DNA of 36,256 nt, taken from assembly GCA_964458715.1 (NCBI GenBank), contig CAYWJP010000007.1, positions 1 through 36,256 on the forward strand, in the 5' to 3' direction. Shown here piece after piece: positions 29,823 through 36,256 of this stretch. The notes under the pieces are model-generated. The model did no database searches. It saw nothing but the letters and a program-made list of their open reading frames with translations, and had not been told where the DNA came from. Within the stretch, counting starts at the first letter, position 1. Each line of letters opens with the position of its first letter. Both the position numbers and the translations under genes were made by a program. This stretch comes from UBA2773 sp964458715 (GTDB lineage: Bacteria; Patescibacteriota; Minisyncoccia; Moranbacterales; DUUL01).

Positions 29823-30560
29823 TTATAGTTTTTCGAGGATTTTTTGGTTTACGAGGGTGACTTCGTTGTCATTGAGGCGGTAGTCGTGGCCGATGTTGGG
29901 GAGGGAGATAAAGGTTTTGGGTTGGTTGGCGTTGTCGAAAAGTTCTTTGACTTCAGCAGCGGGAACGATTTCGTCTATTTCTCCAGCGATAATGATTATC
30001 GGAACTTTAATTTTTTTAATATCACTCAGAACGTCATATTGATCACGGTCTATAACATGCTTAAAAGGGACTTTGAATTCGATGATTTTTTCTCGATCGA
30101 ATGGTAGATCTCTTTTTCCAACATAGTCAATCTTCTCCCATTTCGCTCGTTTTATTCCCTTTGTTGGACCGGCCGAGGGCATAATAGCAAGGACCGAAGT
30201 GATTCTTGAATCTCGAGCCGCGTAAAGAAGTGACATTTGGCCACCTCGACTGTGTCCGCCGAGTAGTATTTCTGTGTAATTATTTTTTTCTAGCATGTAT
30301 TCTAAGGCAACTTTAATATCTTTGAGGTATTGGGTAATGTTATAATCGGCAATATCACCGGCGCTTCCCCAAACTCCGATTGGATCGAATCTAACTACAG
30401 CATAGCCGCATTCGTTTAATCGGCAGGCTAGTTCTCGAAGTCCTGTATAATCTTTTGAATCTAAGAATCCTGGACAAAGAATTGCTAATTTGTCAGTTTC
30501 CGCTTCATGAATAGTAGTATCTAAATTTCCTTTATCGGATGGTATTTTGATATTTTTCAT
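29823..30560 (-). CDS. Alpha/beta hydrolase (serine hydrolase)
   Basis: A 245-residue serine hydrolase. Oxyanion-hole strand LAILCPGFLDSKDYTGL (about 25-41); nucleophile elbow GGHSRGG with Ser104; Asp in AGEIDEIVP (about 203); His in NIGHDYRL near residue 233. The FDPIGVWGSAGD loop follows the second strand as in acyl-peptide- or esterase-type hydrolases. The substrate is unknown. It differs in sequence from the hydrolase at 18194. It lies between the GT-C and methyltransferase genes on the same strand. ATG at 30560; a perfect 20-bp palindrome lies just upstream. Confidence 0.87.
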   Translation of the reverse strand: MKNIKIPSDKGNLDTTIHEAETDKLAILCPGFLDSKDYTGLRELACRLNECGYAVVRFDPIGVWGSAGDIADYNITQYLKDIKVALEYMLEKNNYTEILLGGHSRGGQMSLLYAARDSRITSVLAIMPSAGPTKGIKRAKWEKIDYVGKRDLPFDREKIIEFKVPFKHVIDRDQYDVLSDIKKIKVPIIIIAGEIDEIVPAAEVKELFDNANQPKTFISLPNIGHDYRLNDNEVTLVNQKILEKL

Positions 30561-30579
30561 AGGATATTTTTAATTACTG

Positions 30580-30602
30580 AATTAATTCATGAATTAATTA
30601 TA
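30580..30602 (-). promoter_or_regulatory. 20-bp perfect palindrome next to a -10 box, candidate operator
   Basis: AATTAATTCATGAATTAATT (30580-30599) is perfectly self-complementary and overlaps a minus-strand TATAAT (30597-30602). No good -35 is visible. The position, 20 bp before the hydrolase start, suits an operator, but AT-rich chance palindromes are possible. Confidence 0.45.
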
Positions 30603-30661
30603 ATTAGAGTCATTAAAAATTTAGAAATTGAAAATTGTTTATAAATTACAAATTCTAAATT

Positions 30662-32386
30662 CTAAAAAACGTCTTTCCAAAACAATCTCTCTGTCTTGCT
30701 CGTTCCGTCTTCGATGGCTTCTTTTTCAATTTCGGGGATGGGCTTAAGAATGTTGGTTGAGTCGATGGAGAGTTGCATTACGAGGACTTGACCAAACTGA
30801 GCTGATTCTTCTAGGCTAGTATTTTCTCGAACGGATTTAGAAACTGATTTGTAACCACCAGTGACAGTGTTGATAGCAAATAGAGATTGTTGATTATAGA
30901 GCTCTTTTTCTTTGGCGACAAAATCCCAGTTGACACTCGGTTGAGCTTGTTCTAGCAGATATTTCAAGGGTTGTTTGTATTCAGCCTTAGTCCAGAGCAA
31001 GATGTGGTCGCCTTGGGCATTTTCTAGTATGTAAGTCACAGCTCGTTGAAATTGTCCAAGAGTTATTCCGTCATCTTTTTGCAAAATCAAAGTTCGCTCG
31101 GTAGGGACAGCTTCGGTTTGAGAAAGTTTTGTTTCAGTGAACCACTGTTCAATGCCGTAGAGATTTAACGATAAAATAGCGATTACTATCAGAGCAGTGA
31201 TAATATTGGTTTTCTTGGGACATTTTTTATCTAGCCAAACGAAAAATAAGCCAATGATCAAGAAAGGAACAGGGAAGACTGGAACAAAATAACGCGGTCT
31301 TAGTCCATAGGAAGTGGTGATAGTTAACAGGAAAAAAAAGGAAATCCAAACAGGAATTAAGAAAAGGAAATTTTTCTTAGATTGATTTTTTTCTCGACGA
31401 TAAAAATAGATTGAGAAATAAATTCCAATTAACATTGAAAATAGTCCAAAAGTGATTGGAATTGGATCGGATTTGTTGCCGGATCGGTGCTCAAAAGAAG
31501 TGGTGATTAAAAAATAAGCCTTAGATTGTTCTCGGAAATTTCGGACTAATTTTTGATAAGATGTTTTGTCGTCTCGAGCTTTTTCGCTAAAAGCTCCTAT
31601 AAAAGTTTTGGCGTTGCTCCCGTCGGTTTTTATTTCACTAACAATCATTGGCGTGTAAGTAATAGCGATTACTGCTAAAGCCATCCCCAGAGAAATCAAA
31701 ATATTTTTGGTAAAAACTTTTTTTAGATTAGTTCCTAGTTTTTTAATTTGAAACAAATTGAAGTGATAAAGAGAAAATATTCCACAGATTCCAATAAGAG
31801 CAAAAAAGGCGTAGAAATGGAACTGCGAAGCCATCGAAAAACCAAAAGCTCCTAGACTTAACCATTTAACCTGGTCTTTTAATTTTTTGCTTTGGGCGAA
31901 ACGCAACATTCCATAGAAAGTTAAGAGCATCAAGAAAGGAACGGAATTAGGATTCCAAGCGAACCTTGAATACTGAACGATTAGAAACGAAAAGCTGTAA
32001 AGTCCAGTAACTATTAAAGAATGTTTTGGGGAAAAATAGAGTCGGCAAAAAGCGAATAATAGTGGGATAGTCAAAATTGACATTATTAAATCAAAATAAG
32101 CAAAAGCCGCTGGATCGGTGGAGTTTAAAATAGCAGCTGGTAAATATTGCAAATAATAATAGGCTGGACCTAAGTGAAGATAATCACCTCCTACTTTCGT
32201 GGCTCTGGGTCCCAGAAGAGGCAATTCACTTGGCCCATTATTAACCGCTTCCGCTAATAATGCAGTATCTCTCCCTTGATCCCATTTGAAAAATAGCCAA
32301 TCATGATGATTCCAAGTCCTCAAAAATATCGCCCCTAACATCACAATCACAAATATTCCCCAAAAAAATTTATTTTTTTTCATCAA
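30662..32386 (-). CDS. GT-C glycosyltransferase (GT39/ArnT-like membrane protein)
   Basis: A 574-residue integral membrane protein with about 10-11 hydrophobic segments and a C-terminal extracytoplasmic domain (about 410-574). After the first helix the external loop has WDQGRDTALLAEAV, the acidic-loop signature of dolichol/undecaprenyl-phosphate-sugar-dependent GT-C enzymes (PMT, ArnT). GGDYLHLGPAYYYLQYLPAA follows, as in those families. It would transfer a sugar from a polyprenyl-phosphate donor to a lipid or protein outside the membrane. Acceptor unknown. First large gene of the minus-strand unit with the hydrolase and methyltransferase; ATG at 32386 lies 10 bp from one arm of the 16-bp inverted repeat. 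Confidence 0.85.
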   Translation of the reverse strand: MMKKNKFFWGIFVIVMLGAIFLRTWNHHDWLFFKWDQGRDTALLAEAVNNGPSELPLLGPRATKVGGDYLHLGPAYYYLQYLPAAILNSTDPAAFAYFDLIMSILTIPLLFAFCRLYFSPKHSLIVTGLYSFSFLIVQYSRFAWNPNSVPFLMLLTFYGMLRFAQSKKLKDQVKWLSLGAFGFSMASQFHFYAFFALIGICGIFSLYHFNLFQIKKLGTNLKKVFTKNILISLGMALAVIAITYTPMIVSEIKTDGSNAKTFIGAFSEKARDDKTSYQKLVRNFREQSKAYFLITTSFEHRSGNKSDPIPITFGLFSMLIGIYFSIYFYRREKNQSKKNFLFLIPVWISFFFLLTITTSYGLRPRYFVPVFPVPFLIIGLFFVWLDKKCPKKTNIITALIVIAILSLNLYGIEQWFTETKLSQTEAVPTERTLILQKDDGITLGQFQRAVTYILENAQGDHILLWTKAEYKQPLKYLLEQAQPSVNWDFVAKEKELYNQQSLFAINTVTGGYKSVSKSVRENTSLEESAQFGQVLVMQLSIDSTNILKPIPEIEKEAIEDGTSKTERLFWKDVF

Positions 32387-32396
32387 TTTTTAAATA

Positions 32397-32412
32397 AAAA
32401 ATTAGAATTGGG
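32397..32412 (+). repeat. Left arm of the 16-bp inverted repeat enclosing the 77-residue gene
   Basis: AAAAATTAGAATTGGG is the exact reverse complement of 32711-32726. The two arms enclose about 300 bp containing one small gene and its hairpin. Confidence 0.85.
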
Positions 32413-32438
32413 CGTGAACATACTTAGCTGTTCACGCC
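32411..32438 (-). terminator. Intrinsic terminator of the 77-residue gene
   Basis: GGCGTGAACA (32411-32420) and TGTTCACGCC (32429-32438) form a perfect 10-bp stem. On the minus strand it is followed by CAATTCTAATTTTTT. It overlaps the inverted-repeat arm by 2 bp. Confidence 0.75.
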
Positions 32439-32452
32439 AAAAGTTTTAAACA

Positions 32453-32686
32453 CTAAAGAACGGGCATGATGATCGATTCAAAATCATCAGTAAATAGTTT
32501 TAATTTGCAAAACGGTAGGCTTTTTTCTTTTTTCACAACGTCCATGTACATGTTTAGCAACTTGCTTGAACCAATTTTCTTTTCGATTTTATTCATCCAA
32601 AAGAAAAGATTTTTGATACCATCAAAAATTATGTATGTATATGTTTCGCCGTGTTCAACTCTTCTTTCATCGCTATGTCTTTTCAT
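32453..32686 (-). CDS. Small hypothetical protein (77 residues)
   Basis: Not recognised. The protein begins MKRHSDERRVEHGETYTYI and is basic overall, with no signal peptide or clear membrane segment, though FDGIKNLFFWMNKIEKKIG could be an amphipathic helix. It ends KLFTDDFESIIMPVL. The start is supported by the window's most extreme ribosome-site-like sequence, a run of seven G 2 nt before the ATG. It has its own candidate promoter (32749-32778) and terminator, and is enclosed by a perfect 16-bp inverted repeat. An overlapping plus-strand frame lacks such signals. Real coding status is likely but unproven. Confidence 0.6.
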   Translation of the reverse strand: MKRHSDERRVEHGETYTYIIFDGIKNLFFWMNKIEKKIGSSKLLNMYMDVVKKEKSLPFCKLKLFTDDFESIIMPVL

Positions 32687-32710
32687 CGCCCCCCCTTTTT
32701 AAATAATTAA

Positions 32711-32726
32711 CCCAATTCTAATTTTT
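32711..32726 (-). repeat. Right arm of the 16-bp inverted repeat enclosing the 77-residue gene
   Basis: CCCAATTCTAATTTTT is the exact reverse complement of 32397-32412. In the minus-strand transcript it would lie in the 5' leader, with its partner at the 3' end. Confidence 0.85.
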
Positions 32727-32748
32727 CATTCTTTTGTTAAAGGACGAA

Positions 32749-32778
32749 AATATATTTATACTAAAAATAATAACACAA
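32749..32778 (-). promoter_or_regulatory. Candidate promoter of the 77-residue gene
   Basis: Minus-strand TTGTGT (32773-32778), 18 bp, TATATT (32749-32754). The start near 32742 would include the right repeat arm in the leader. Confidence 0.4.
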
Positions 32779-32798
32779 AATCTCAATAATCCTAAAAA

Positions 32799-32911
32799 CT
32801 TAGGTGTTTGAGTGCAGTTCGAGGAAAATCTTAAATTGTGCATGAAATGTACTCAATGGTACATTGAAAAGCAATTTAAGATTTAACGAAGAAATGTGCC
32901 AAACACGTAAG
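32799..32911 (-). repeat. Nested-hairpin repeat, family E1, copy b (inverted)
   Basis: Read on the minus strand it starts CTTACGTGTTTGGCACATTT, 3 bp after the comM stop, and ends GCACTCAAACACCTAAG followed by TTTTT. The outer arms pair over 12 bases with one mismatch. A middle arm AAATCTTAAATTG pairs with CAATTTAAGATTT (13 bp perfect). The centre is AATGTAC-CATTGA-GTACATT, nearly identical to copy a. It probably terminates comM transcription. Confidence 0.82.
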
Positions 32912-32914
32912 ATT

Positions 32915-34435
32915 TTATTCTTCCCGGAATTTGTATTGAATAGCCTCTGCTAGATGGGATACGGAAATATTTTTAGCACCTTCTAAATCAGCGATGGTGC
33001 GAGCGACTTTTAGAAGCCGGTAGTAAGTTCGAGGGGAGAAGTTCATTTTATTAATAGCCAGGCGCAGAAGTTCTTTTTCTGGTTCATTAATTGGACAGAA
33101 TTTTTTTAAGTGTCGATTATTCATTTCAGCATTGGTGAATATTTCGGTTCCTTGAAATCTTTTTAATTGGATTTCTCGTGCTTTGAATATTCTTTGGCGA
33201 ATATCTTCACTTTTTTCGGCTAGCTGATCTCCAGTAATTTTTTCAAACTTGAGTCGAGGAACTTCGATTTGGAGATCAATTCGGTCTAAGATTGGTCCAG
33301 ATAATTTTTTCTTATAATTACTGATTTGATTAGGAGTACAAGTACATTCTTTTTGCGGGTCGGTGGCATTACCGCAGGGGCAAGGATTCATAGCCGCGAT
33401 TAGCATAAACTTGGCGGGAAAAAGTAAAGTACCATTAGCTCGTGAAATTGAAATTTCTCCATCTTCTAAGGGTTGACGAAGGTTTTCAATTAATGATCGA
33501 GTAAATTCTGGAAATTCATCTAAAAATAAAACTCCTCGATTAGCAAGTGATATTTCACCTGGTTTAGGAAAGGTTCCTCCTCCGACTAAAGCAACTGAGG
33601 AAGCGCCATGATGAGGACTGCGAAAAGGGCGATCAACGATTAAAGGCTGTCGTTTATTGGTAATACCGGCAATGGAATAAATTTTAGTAACTTCAAAGGC
33701 CTCCTCTTTACTCATCGGAGGCATAATGCTGGGAATAGCTTTGGCTAACATCGTTTTTCCGGAGCCAGGAGGGCCTGACATCAAGATGTTATGACCGCCA
33801 GCAACCGAGATCTCCAGGGCTCGTTTAGCGTGTTCTTGACCCTTAACATAGCAAAAATCGGCAGTAGACTTATTTGAGATATCTTTTAGGTTAAGAATTT
33901 GTTTGGCGAACTTCTTAAATCGCCTTTGCTTGAGTTGTTCAGTAAAATCTTTCAAAGTTTCGATTGGAAAAACGTTTAGGTCATCAACTAAGTTGGCTTC
34001 TCGAGCGACTTTTTCGGAAAGAAAGATATTTTTAATGCCGTGTTCTTTCAGGGATAGCGCAATCGGCAAAATTCCTTTATTGTCTCGTAATCGGCCGTCT
34101 AAAGATAATTCACTTAAAAAAACCGAGTCTTTAGGTAAGGCTTCAATTTGTTTAGTGACTAATAAAATTCCCAAAGCAATTGGAAAATCAAAAAAAGGCC
34201 CTTCTTTTTTGAGATCGGCCGGAGCAAGATTGACAGTAATTCTTCCAAAAAAGTGAGGGGGTTTGAATCCAGAGTTTTTTATAGCACTCGAAACTCTTTC
34301 TTTGGCTTCTTTAACGGCGATATCAGGAAGACCAACAATACTAAAAACCGGTTGACCGGGCATAGTGTCAACTTCGATTTCAATTAATCGACCTTCTAAT
34401 CCGACTACTGACGCTGAAAAAACTTTTGAAGACAT
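32915..34435 (-). CDS. comM: ComM/YifB family Mg-chelatase-like AAA+ ATPase
   Basis: A 506-residue protein of the YifB/ComM family; ComM is a hexameric branch-migration helicase used in natural transformation. The N-terminal Lon-protease-like domain (about 1-175) has the family opening SASVVGLEGRLIEIEV, PVFSIVGLPD and GRITVNLAPADLKKEG. The ATPase domain has Walker A GPPGSGKT (about 220), EISLANRGVLFLDEFPEF (Walker B) and AAMNPCPCGNATDPQKECTC (Cys cluster). The C-terminus SPRTYYRLLKVARTIADLEG is typical. The frame is open to 34525, but the extra 30 residues translate a repeat; ATG 34435 gives the family N-terminus. It is bracketed by E1 copies b and d. Confidence 0.93.
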   Translation of the reverse strand: MSSKVFSASVVGLEGRLIEIEVDTMPGQPVFSIVGLPDIAVKEAKERVSSAIKNSGFKPPHFFGRITVNLAPADLKKEGPFFDFPIALGILLVTKQIEALPKDSVFLSELSLDGRLRDNKGILPIALSLKEHGIKNIFLSEKVAREANLVDDLNVFPIETLKDFTEQLKQRRFKKFAKQILNLKDISNKSTADFCYVKGQEHAKRALEISVAGGHNILMSGPPGSGKTMLAKAIPSIMPPMSKEEAFEVTKIYSIAGITNKRQPLIVDRPFRSPHHGASSVALVGGGTFPKPGEISLANRGVLFLDEFPEFTRSLIENLRQPLEDGEISISRANGTLLFPAKFMLIAAMNPCPCGNATDPQKECTCTPNQISNYKKKLSGPILDRIDLQIEVPRLKFEKITGDQLAEKSEDIRQRIFKAREIQLKRFQGTEIFTNAEMNNRHLKKFCPINEPEKELLRLAINKMNFSPRTYYRLLKVARTIADLEGAKNISVSHLAEAIQYKFREE

Positions 34436-34439
34436 GGTT

Positions 34440-34560
34440 GAAAAATTAAATTTTGGCACACTTCTTTGTTGAAATTTCCGCTTTCCGCTCGACGTATCAT
34501 TAAATACGTCTCGCTCAATGCTCAATTTCGCCTAGAATTGTACTCAAAATTTCATTTTTT
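34440..34560 (+). repeat. Nested-hairpin repeat, family E1, copy d
   Basis: Outer arms GAAAAATTAAATTTTG (34440-34455) and CAAAATTTCATTTTTT (34545-34560) match at 14 of 16 positions. Family blocks TTTTGGCACACTTCTTTG and GAATTGTACTCAAAATTT are present; the centre is a GACGTAT/ATACGTC hairpin. It starts 5 bp upstream of the comM start codon and would form most of the comM leader. Confidence 0.8.
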
Positions 34561-34616
34561 ATTAATGTTTAGAAATTTAGCCAGTTATTTTTAATAATCT
34601 TTATTGTTTTTGGGGC

Positions 34617-34645
34617 TTTAATTTTATTTATTTCTGTGCGATAAT
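34617..34645 (+). promoter_or_regulatory. Promoter of the ABC exporter gene
   Basis: TTTAAT (34617-34622), 17 bp, GATAAT (34640-34645) preceded by TGC, so also an extended -10. The start near 34652 gives a leader of about 19 nt. Confidence 0.5.
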
Positions 34646-34670
34646 CAGTACTGTAATAATAACATAAGTC

Positions 34671-36256
34671 ATGAAAAAAGAAATTAACTTGAGAAAATTT
34701 AGTAGTCAACTGTGGTTTTTATTAAAACCTTCTAGAAAAAAAATTCTGGCTTTATTTTTTTGGGTTATTATTGTCGAAATTACTCAGTTATTTGGCCCCT
34801 ATATTTTGAAAATAATAATTGATTTAATCTTAGATTTTAATACAGAAATAATTGGAGTTTTGAGTTTTTGGATAATTACTATGTTCGCAGTTAACCAAAT
34901 TTCTTCTATTTTTGCTTATGTAAAAGACCGAAAAGCTTTAGATATAGTGGCTGATTCTGATTATTATTTAGCCAATGATGCTCAAACTAAAATGGTTGAT
35001 CTTAGTCTTTCTTATCACGAGAAAGAAAACACTGGTAACAAAATTGTTAAGATTCAAAGGGGAATTGATCGAATTAGGGATTTGCTGTTGAGCTTATTTT
35101 GGGAAGTTATTCCAACTGTTTTTCAAATTATTTTCACTACCATTGTTTTATTTTGGGTTAGTTTTTGGTTTGGTCTAACCATAGTATTCTTTGTGCCAAT
35201 TTTTATTTGGATAACTTTGAGCGTTAACAAAAAAGTTCACCCGCAACGGGTTAAAATCTACAAAAAAGGAGAAGAGGCTTCTGGTCTAATGACACAATCA
35301 ATTGTTAATATCAATACGGTTAAATCTTTTGTTCAGGAAAGAAAAGAAGTCCAGATTTTTAAAAAGATCAATCGAGTTATTCAGGATAATGTCCTTCAAG
35401 TCTTTGGAACCTCTATGAAATATAATCTTCTAAGAACTTTGGTTATTAATTTGGGAAGATCCTGCATCTTATTTTTCGGAATTTATTTAATTTGGCAGGG
35501 CAATGTTACTATCGGAAGTTTGGTTTTTGTAATTTCAATTTCTGAAAAAGCGCTTATCTCACTTTTCAGGATTTCTCGGATTTATGATCAAATTATGGAA
35601 AGTAGTGAGCCAGTAGCTCGGTTATTTGAATTAAAAAAAGAACAATCAGAAATTCAAAATCCTGAATTTGGAATTAAGCCTAAGTCAATGGTAGGAGAAA
35701 TTGAGTTTAAGGATGTTTCTTACGCTTATAGTGATAATCGAAAAAGAGCTTTAAAAGAGGTTAGTTTTAAAATTGCTCCGGATAGTATGACGGCTTTAGT
35801 TGGTCCTTCTGGAGGAGGCAAAACGACAGTAGCTCGAATGATTTTTCGTCATTATGATCCTCAGGAAGGAGGAGTATTTTTGGACGGGTATGATTTAAGG
35901 GAGTATGATCTTTATGCTTTCAGAAAATATATTTCGATTGTTCCTCAGGATGTTGAGGTTTTTAGTACTACTATAAAAGAAAATATTTCCTACTCTAAAC
36001 CTGAGGCGACAAGCAATGAGATAAAAAGAGCGGCTCAAATTGCCAACGCCGAAGAATTTATTAATAATCTTGAAGAAGGTTATGATACTCAAGTAGGAGA
36101 ACGAGGAGTAAAACTCTCTGGTGGACAACGCCAAAGAATTGGAATTGCTCGAGCGATTTTAGCTAATCCTAGGATTTTAATTTTTGATGAAGCTACTAGT
36201 AATTTGGATTCTTATAGTGAGAAGCTAATTCAAGATGCGATGGAAAAAATTAGAAA
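34671..36256 (+). CDS. ABC exporter, fused membrane and ATPase domains (3' end beyond window)
   Basis: An open frame from the ATG at 34671 runs to the window end (528 codons, no stop). The N-terminal transmembrane domain (about 1-330) begins MKKEINLRKFSSQLWFLLK and has six hydrophobic segments (FFWVIIVEITQLFGPYILK, VIPTVFQIIFTTIVLFWVSF and others). The nucleotide-binding domain has Walker A GPSGGGKT (378-385), a Q-loop in IVPQDVEVFSTTIKENI, the signature LSGGQRQR and Walker B ILIFDEATSNLD. Architecture is that of a homodimeric MsbA/lipid- or drug-type half-transporter. Substrate unknown. Only the last part of the ATPase domain (H-loop) is missing because of the window edge. Confidence 0.93.
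   Translation, partial: MKKEINLRKFSSQLWFLLKPSRKKILALFFWVIIVEITQLFGPYILKIIIDLILDFNTEIIGVLSFWIITMFAVNQISSIFAYVKDRKALDIVADSDYYLANDAQTKMVDLSLSYHEKENTGNKIVKIQRGIDRIRDLLLSLFWEVIPTVFQIIFTTIVLFWVSFWFGLTIVFFVPIFIWITLSVNKKVHPQRVKIYKKGEEASGLMTQSIVNINTVKSFVQERKEVQIFKKINRVIQDNVLQVFGTSMKYNLLRTLVINLGRSCILFFGIYLIWQGNVTIGSLVFVISISEKALISLFRISRIYDQIMESSEPVARLFELKKEQSEIQNPEFGIKPKSMVGEIEFKDVSYAYSDNRKRALKEVSFKIAPDSMTALVGPSGGGKTTVARMIFRHYDPQEGGVFLDGYDLREYDLYAFRKYISIVPQDVEVFSTTIKENISYSKPEATSNEIKRAAQIANAEEFINNLEEGYDTQVGERGVKLSGGQRQRIGIARAILANPRILIFDEATSNLDSYSEKLIQDAMEKIR

Noticed and set aside
32466..32702. Plus-strand 78-codon frame opposite the 77-residue gene.
   Set aside because: It has no ribosome site or promoter; the minus-strand frame has both plus a terminator.
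34436..34525. N-terminal extension of ComM by 30 residues.
   Set aside because: The extension translates the E1 copy d repeat; the family N-terminus (SASVVGLEGRL) starts at the ATG at 34435.
34671..36256. Frameshift or truncation of the ABC exporter.
   Set aside because: The frame is continuous and simply leaves the window; all motifs up to Walker B are intact.

Overview
The window looks like a chromosomal segment of a low-GC bacterium, most likely of the Candidate Phyla Radiation (Patescibacteria). This is inferred from AT-rich sequence, few Shine-Dalgarno sites, short forms of EF-Ts and LspA, a eukaryote-like isoleucyl-tRNA synthetase, many small membrane proteins of unknown role and the lack of biosynthetic operons. 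It is almost entirely information processing, RNA metabolism and envelope functions. A near-perfect parS palindrome at the left edge suggests that the replication origin is not far away. None of the 28 complete genes ends in TGA (20 TAA, 8 TAG).

Layout. 1-5221 (mostly +): parS, tRNA-Ala, tRNA-Arg, cca, tRNA-Met/Ile2, an MFS transporter, rarA and a Nudix hydrolase. 5247-6630 (-): a DUF134 regulator with a DUF5320 protein behind a promoter with an operator-like dyad, then a TraR/DksA zinc-finger protein and lspA. 6762-9936 (+): T-box leader and ileS. 9937-10504: no protein gene, but an apparent unannotated structured RNA gene on the minus strand with its own promoter, several hairpins joined by A-rich linkers, and a terminator. 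10505-13816 (-): a membrane-anchored unknown protein and pnp. 14237-17320 (+): rpsB, tsf, a PSP1/RicT-like gene and a TPR protein, followed by tRNA-Thr, tRNA-Tyr and tRNA-Thr with two copies of a structured repeat between them. 18194-20089 (+): an alpha/beta hydrolase and a glycosyltransferase. 20309-25951 (-): dedA, an unknown membrane protein, tRNA-Arg, a degenerate phosphoesterase/propeller protein and recG. 26133-26521 (+): tRNA-Pro, tRNA-Val and a broken tRNA. 26573-34435: a Xer recombinase (-), a LysM/CHAP cell-wall hydrolase (+), then a minus-strand set (methyltransferase, hydrolase, GT-C glycosyltransferase, a 77-residue orphan, comM). From 34671 (+): an ABC exporter that runs off the window.

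The genes serve tRNA maturation and charging (nine tRNAs without encoded CCA, the CCA-adding enzyme, IleRS), translation (S2, EF-Ts), RNA turnover (PNPase), fork repair and recombination (RarA, RecG, Xer, ComM) and the cell surface (LspA, LysM/CHAP, two glycosyltransferases, DedA, ABC exporter).

The least conventional content is non-coding: (1) the candidate RNA gene at 10050-10435; (2) a family of five nested-hairpin elements of about 115-125 bp that abut gene ends and bracket comM; (3) two related elements behind tRNA-Thr and tRNA-Tyr whose left arms are antisense to the T-arm of the preceding tRNA; (4) a 77-residue orphan gene enclosed by a perfect 16-bp inverted repeat. All calls come from reading the sequence; no database search or folding program was run.
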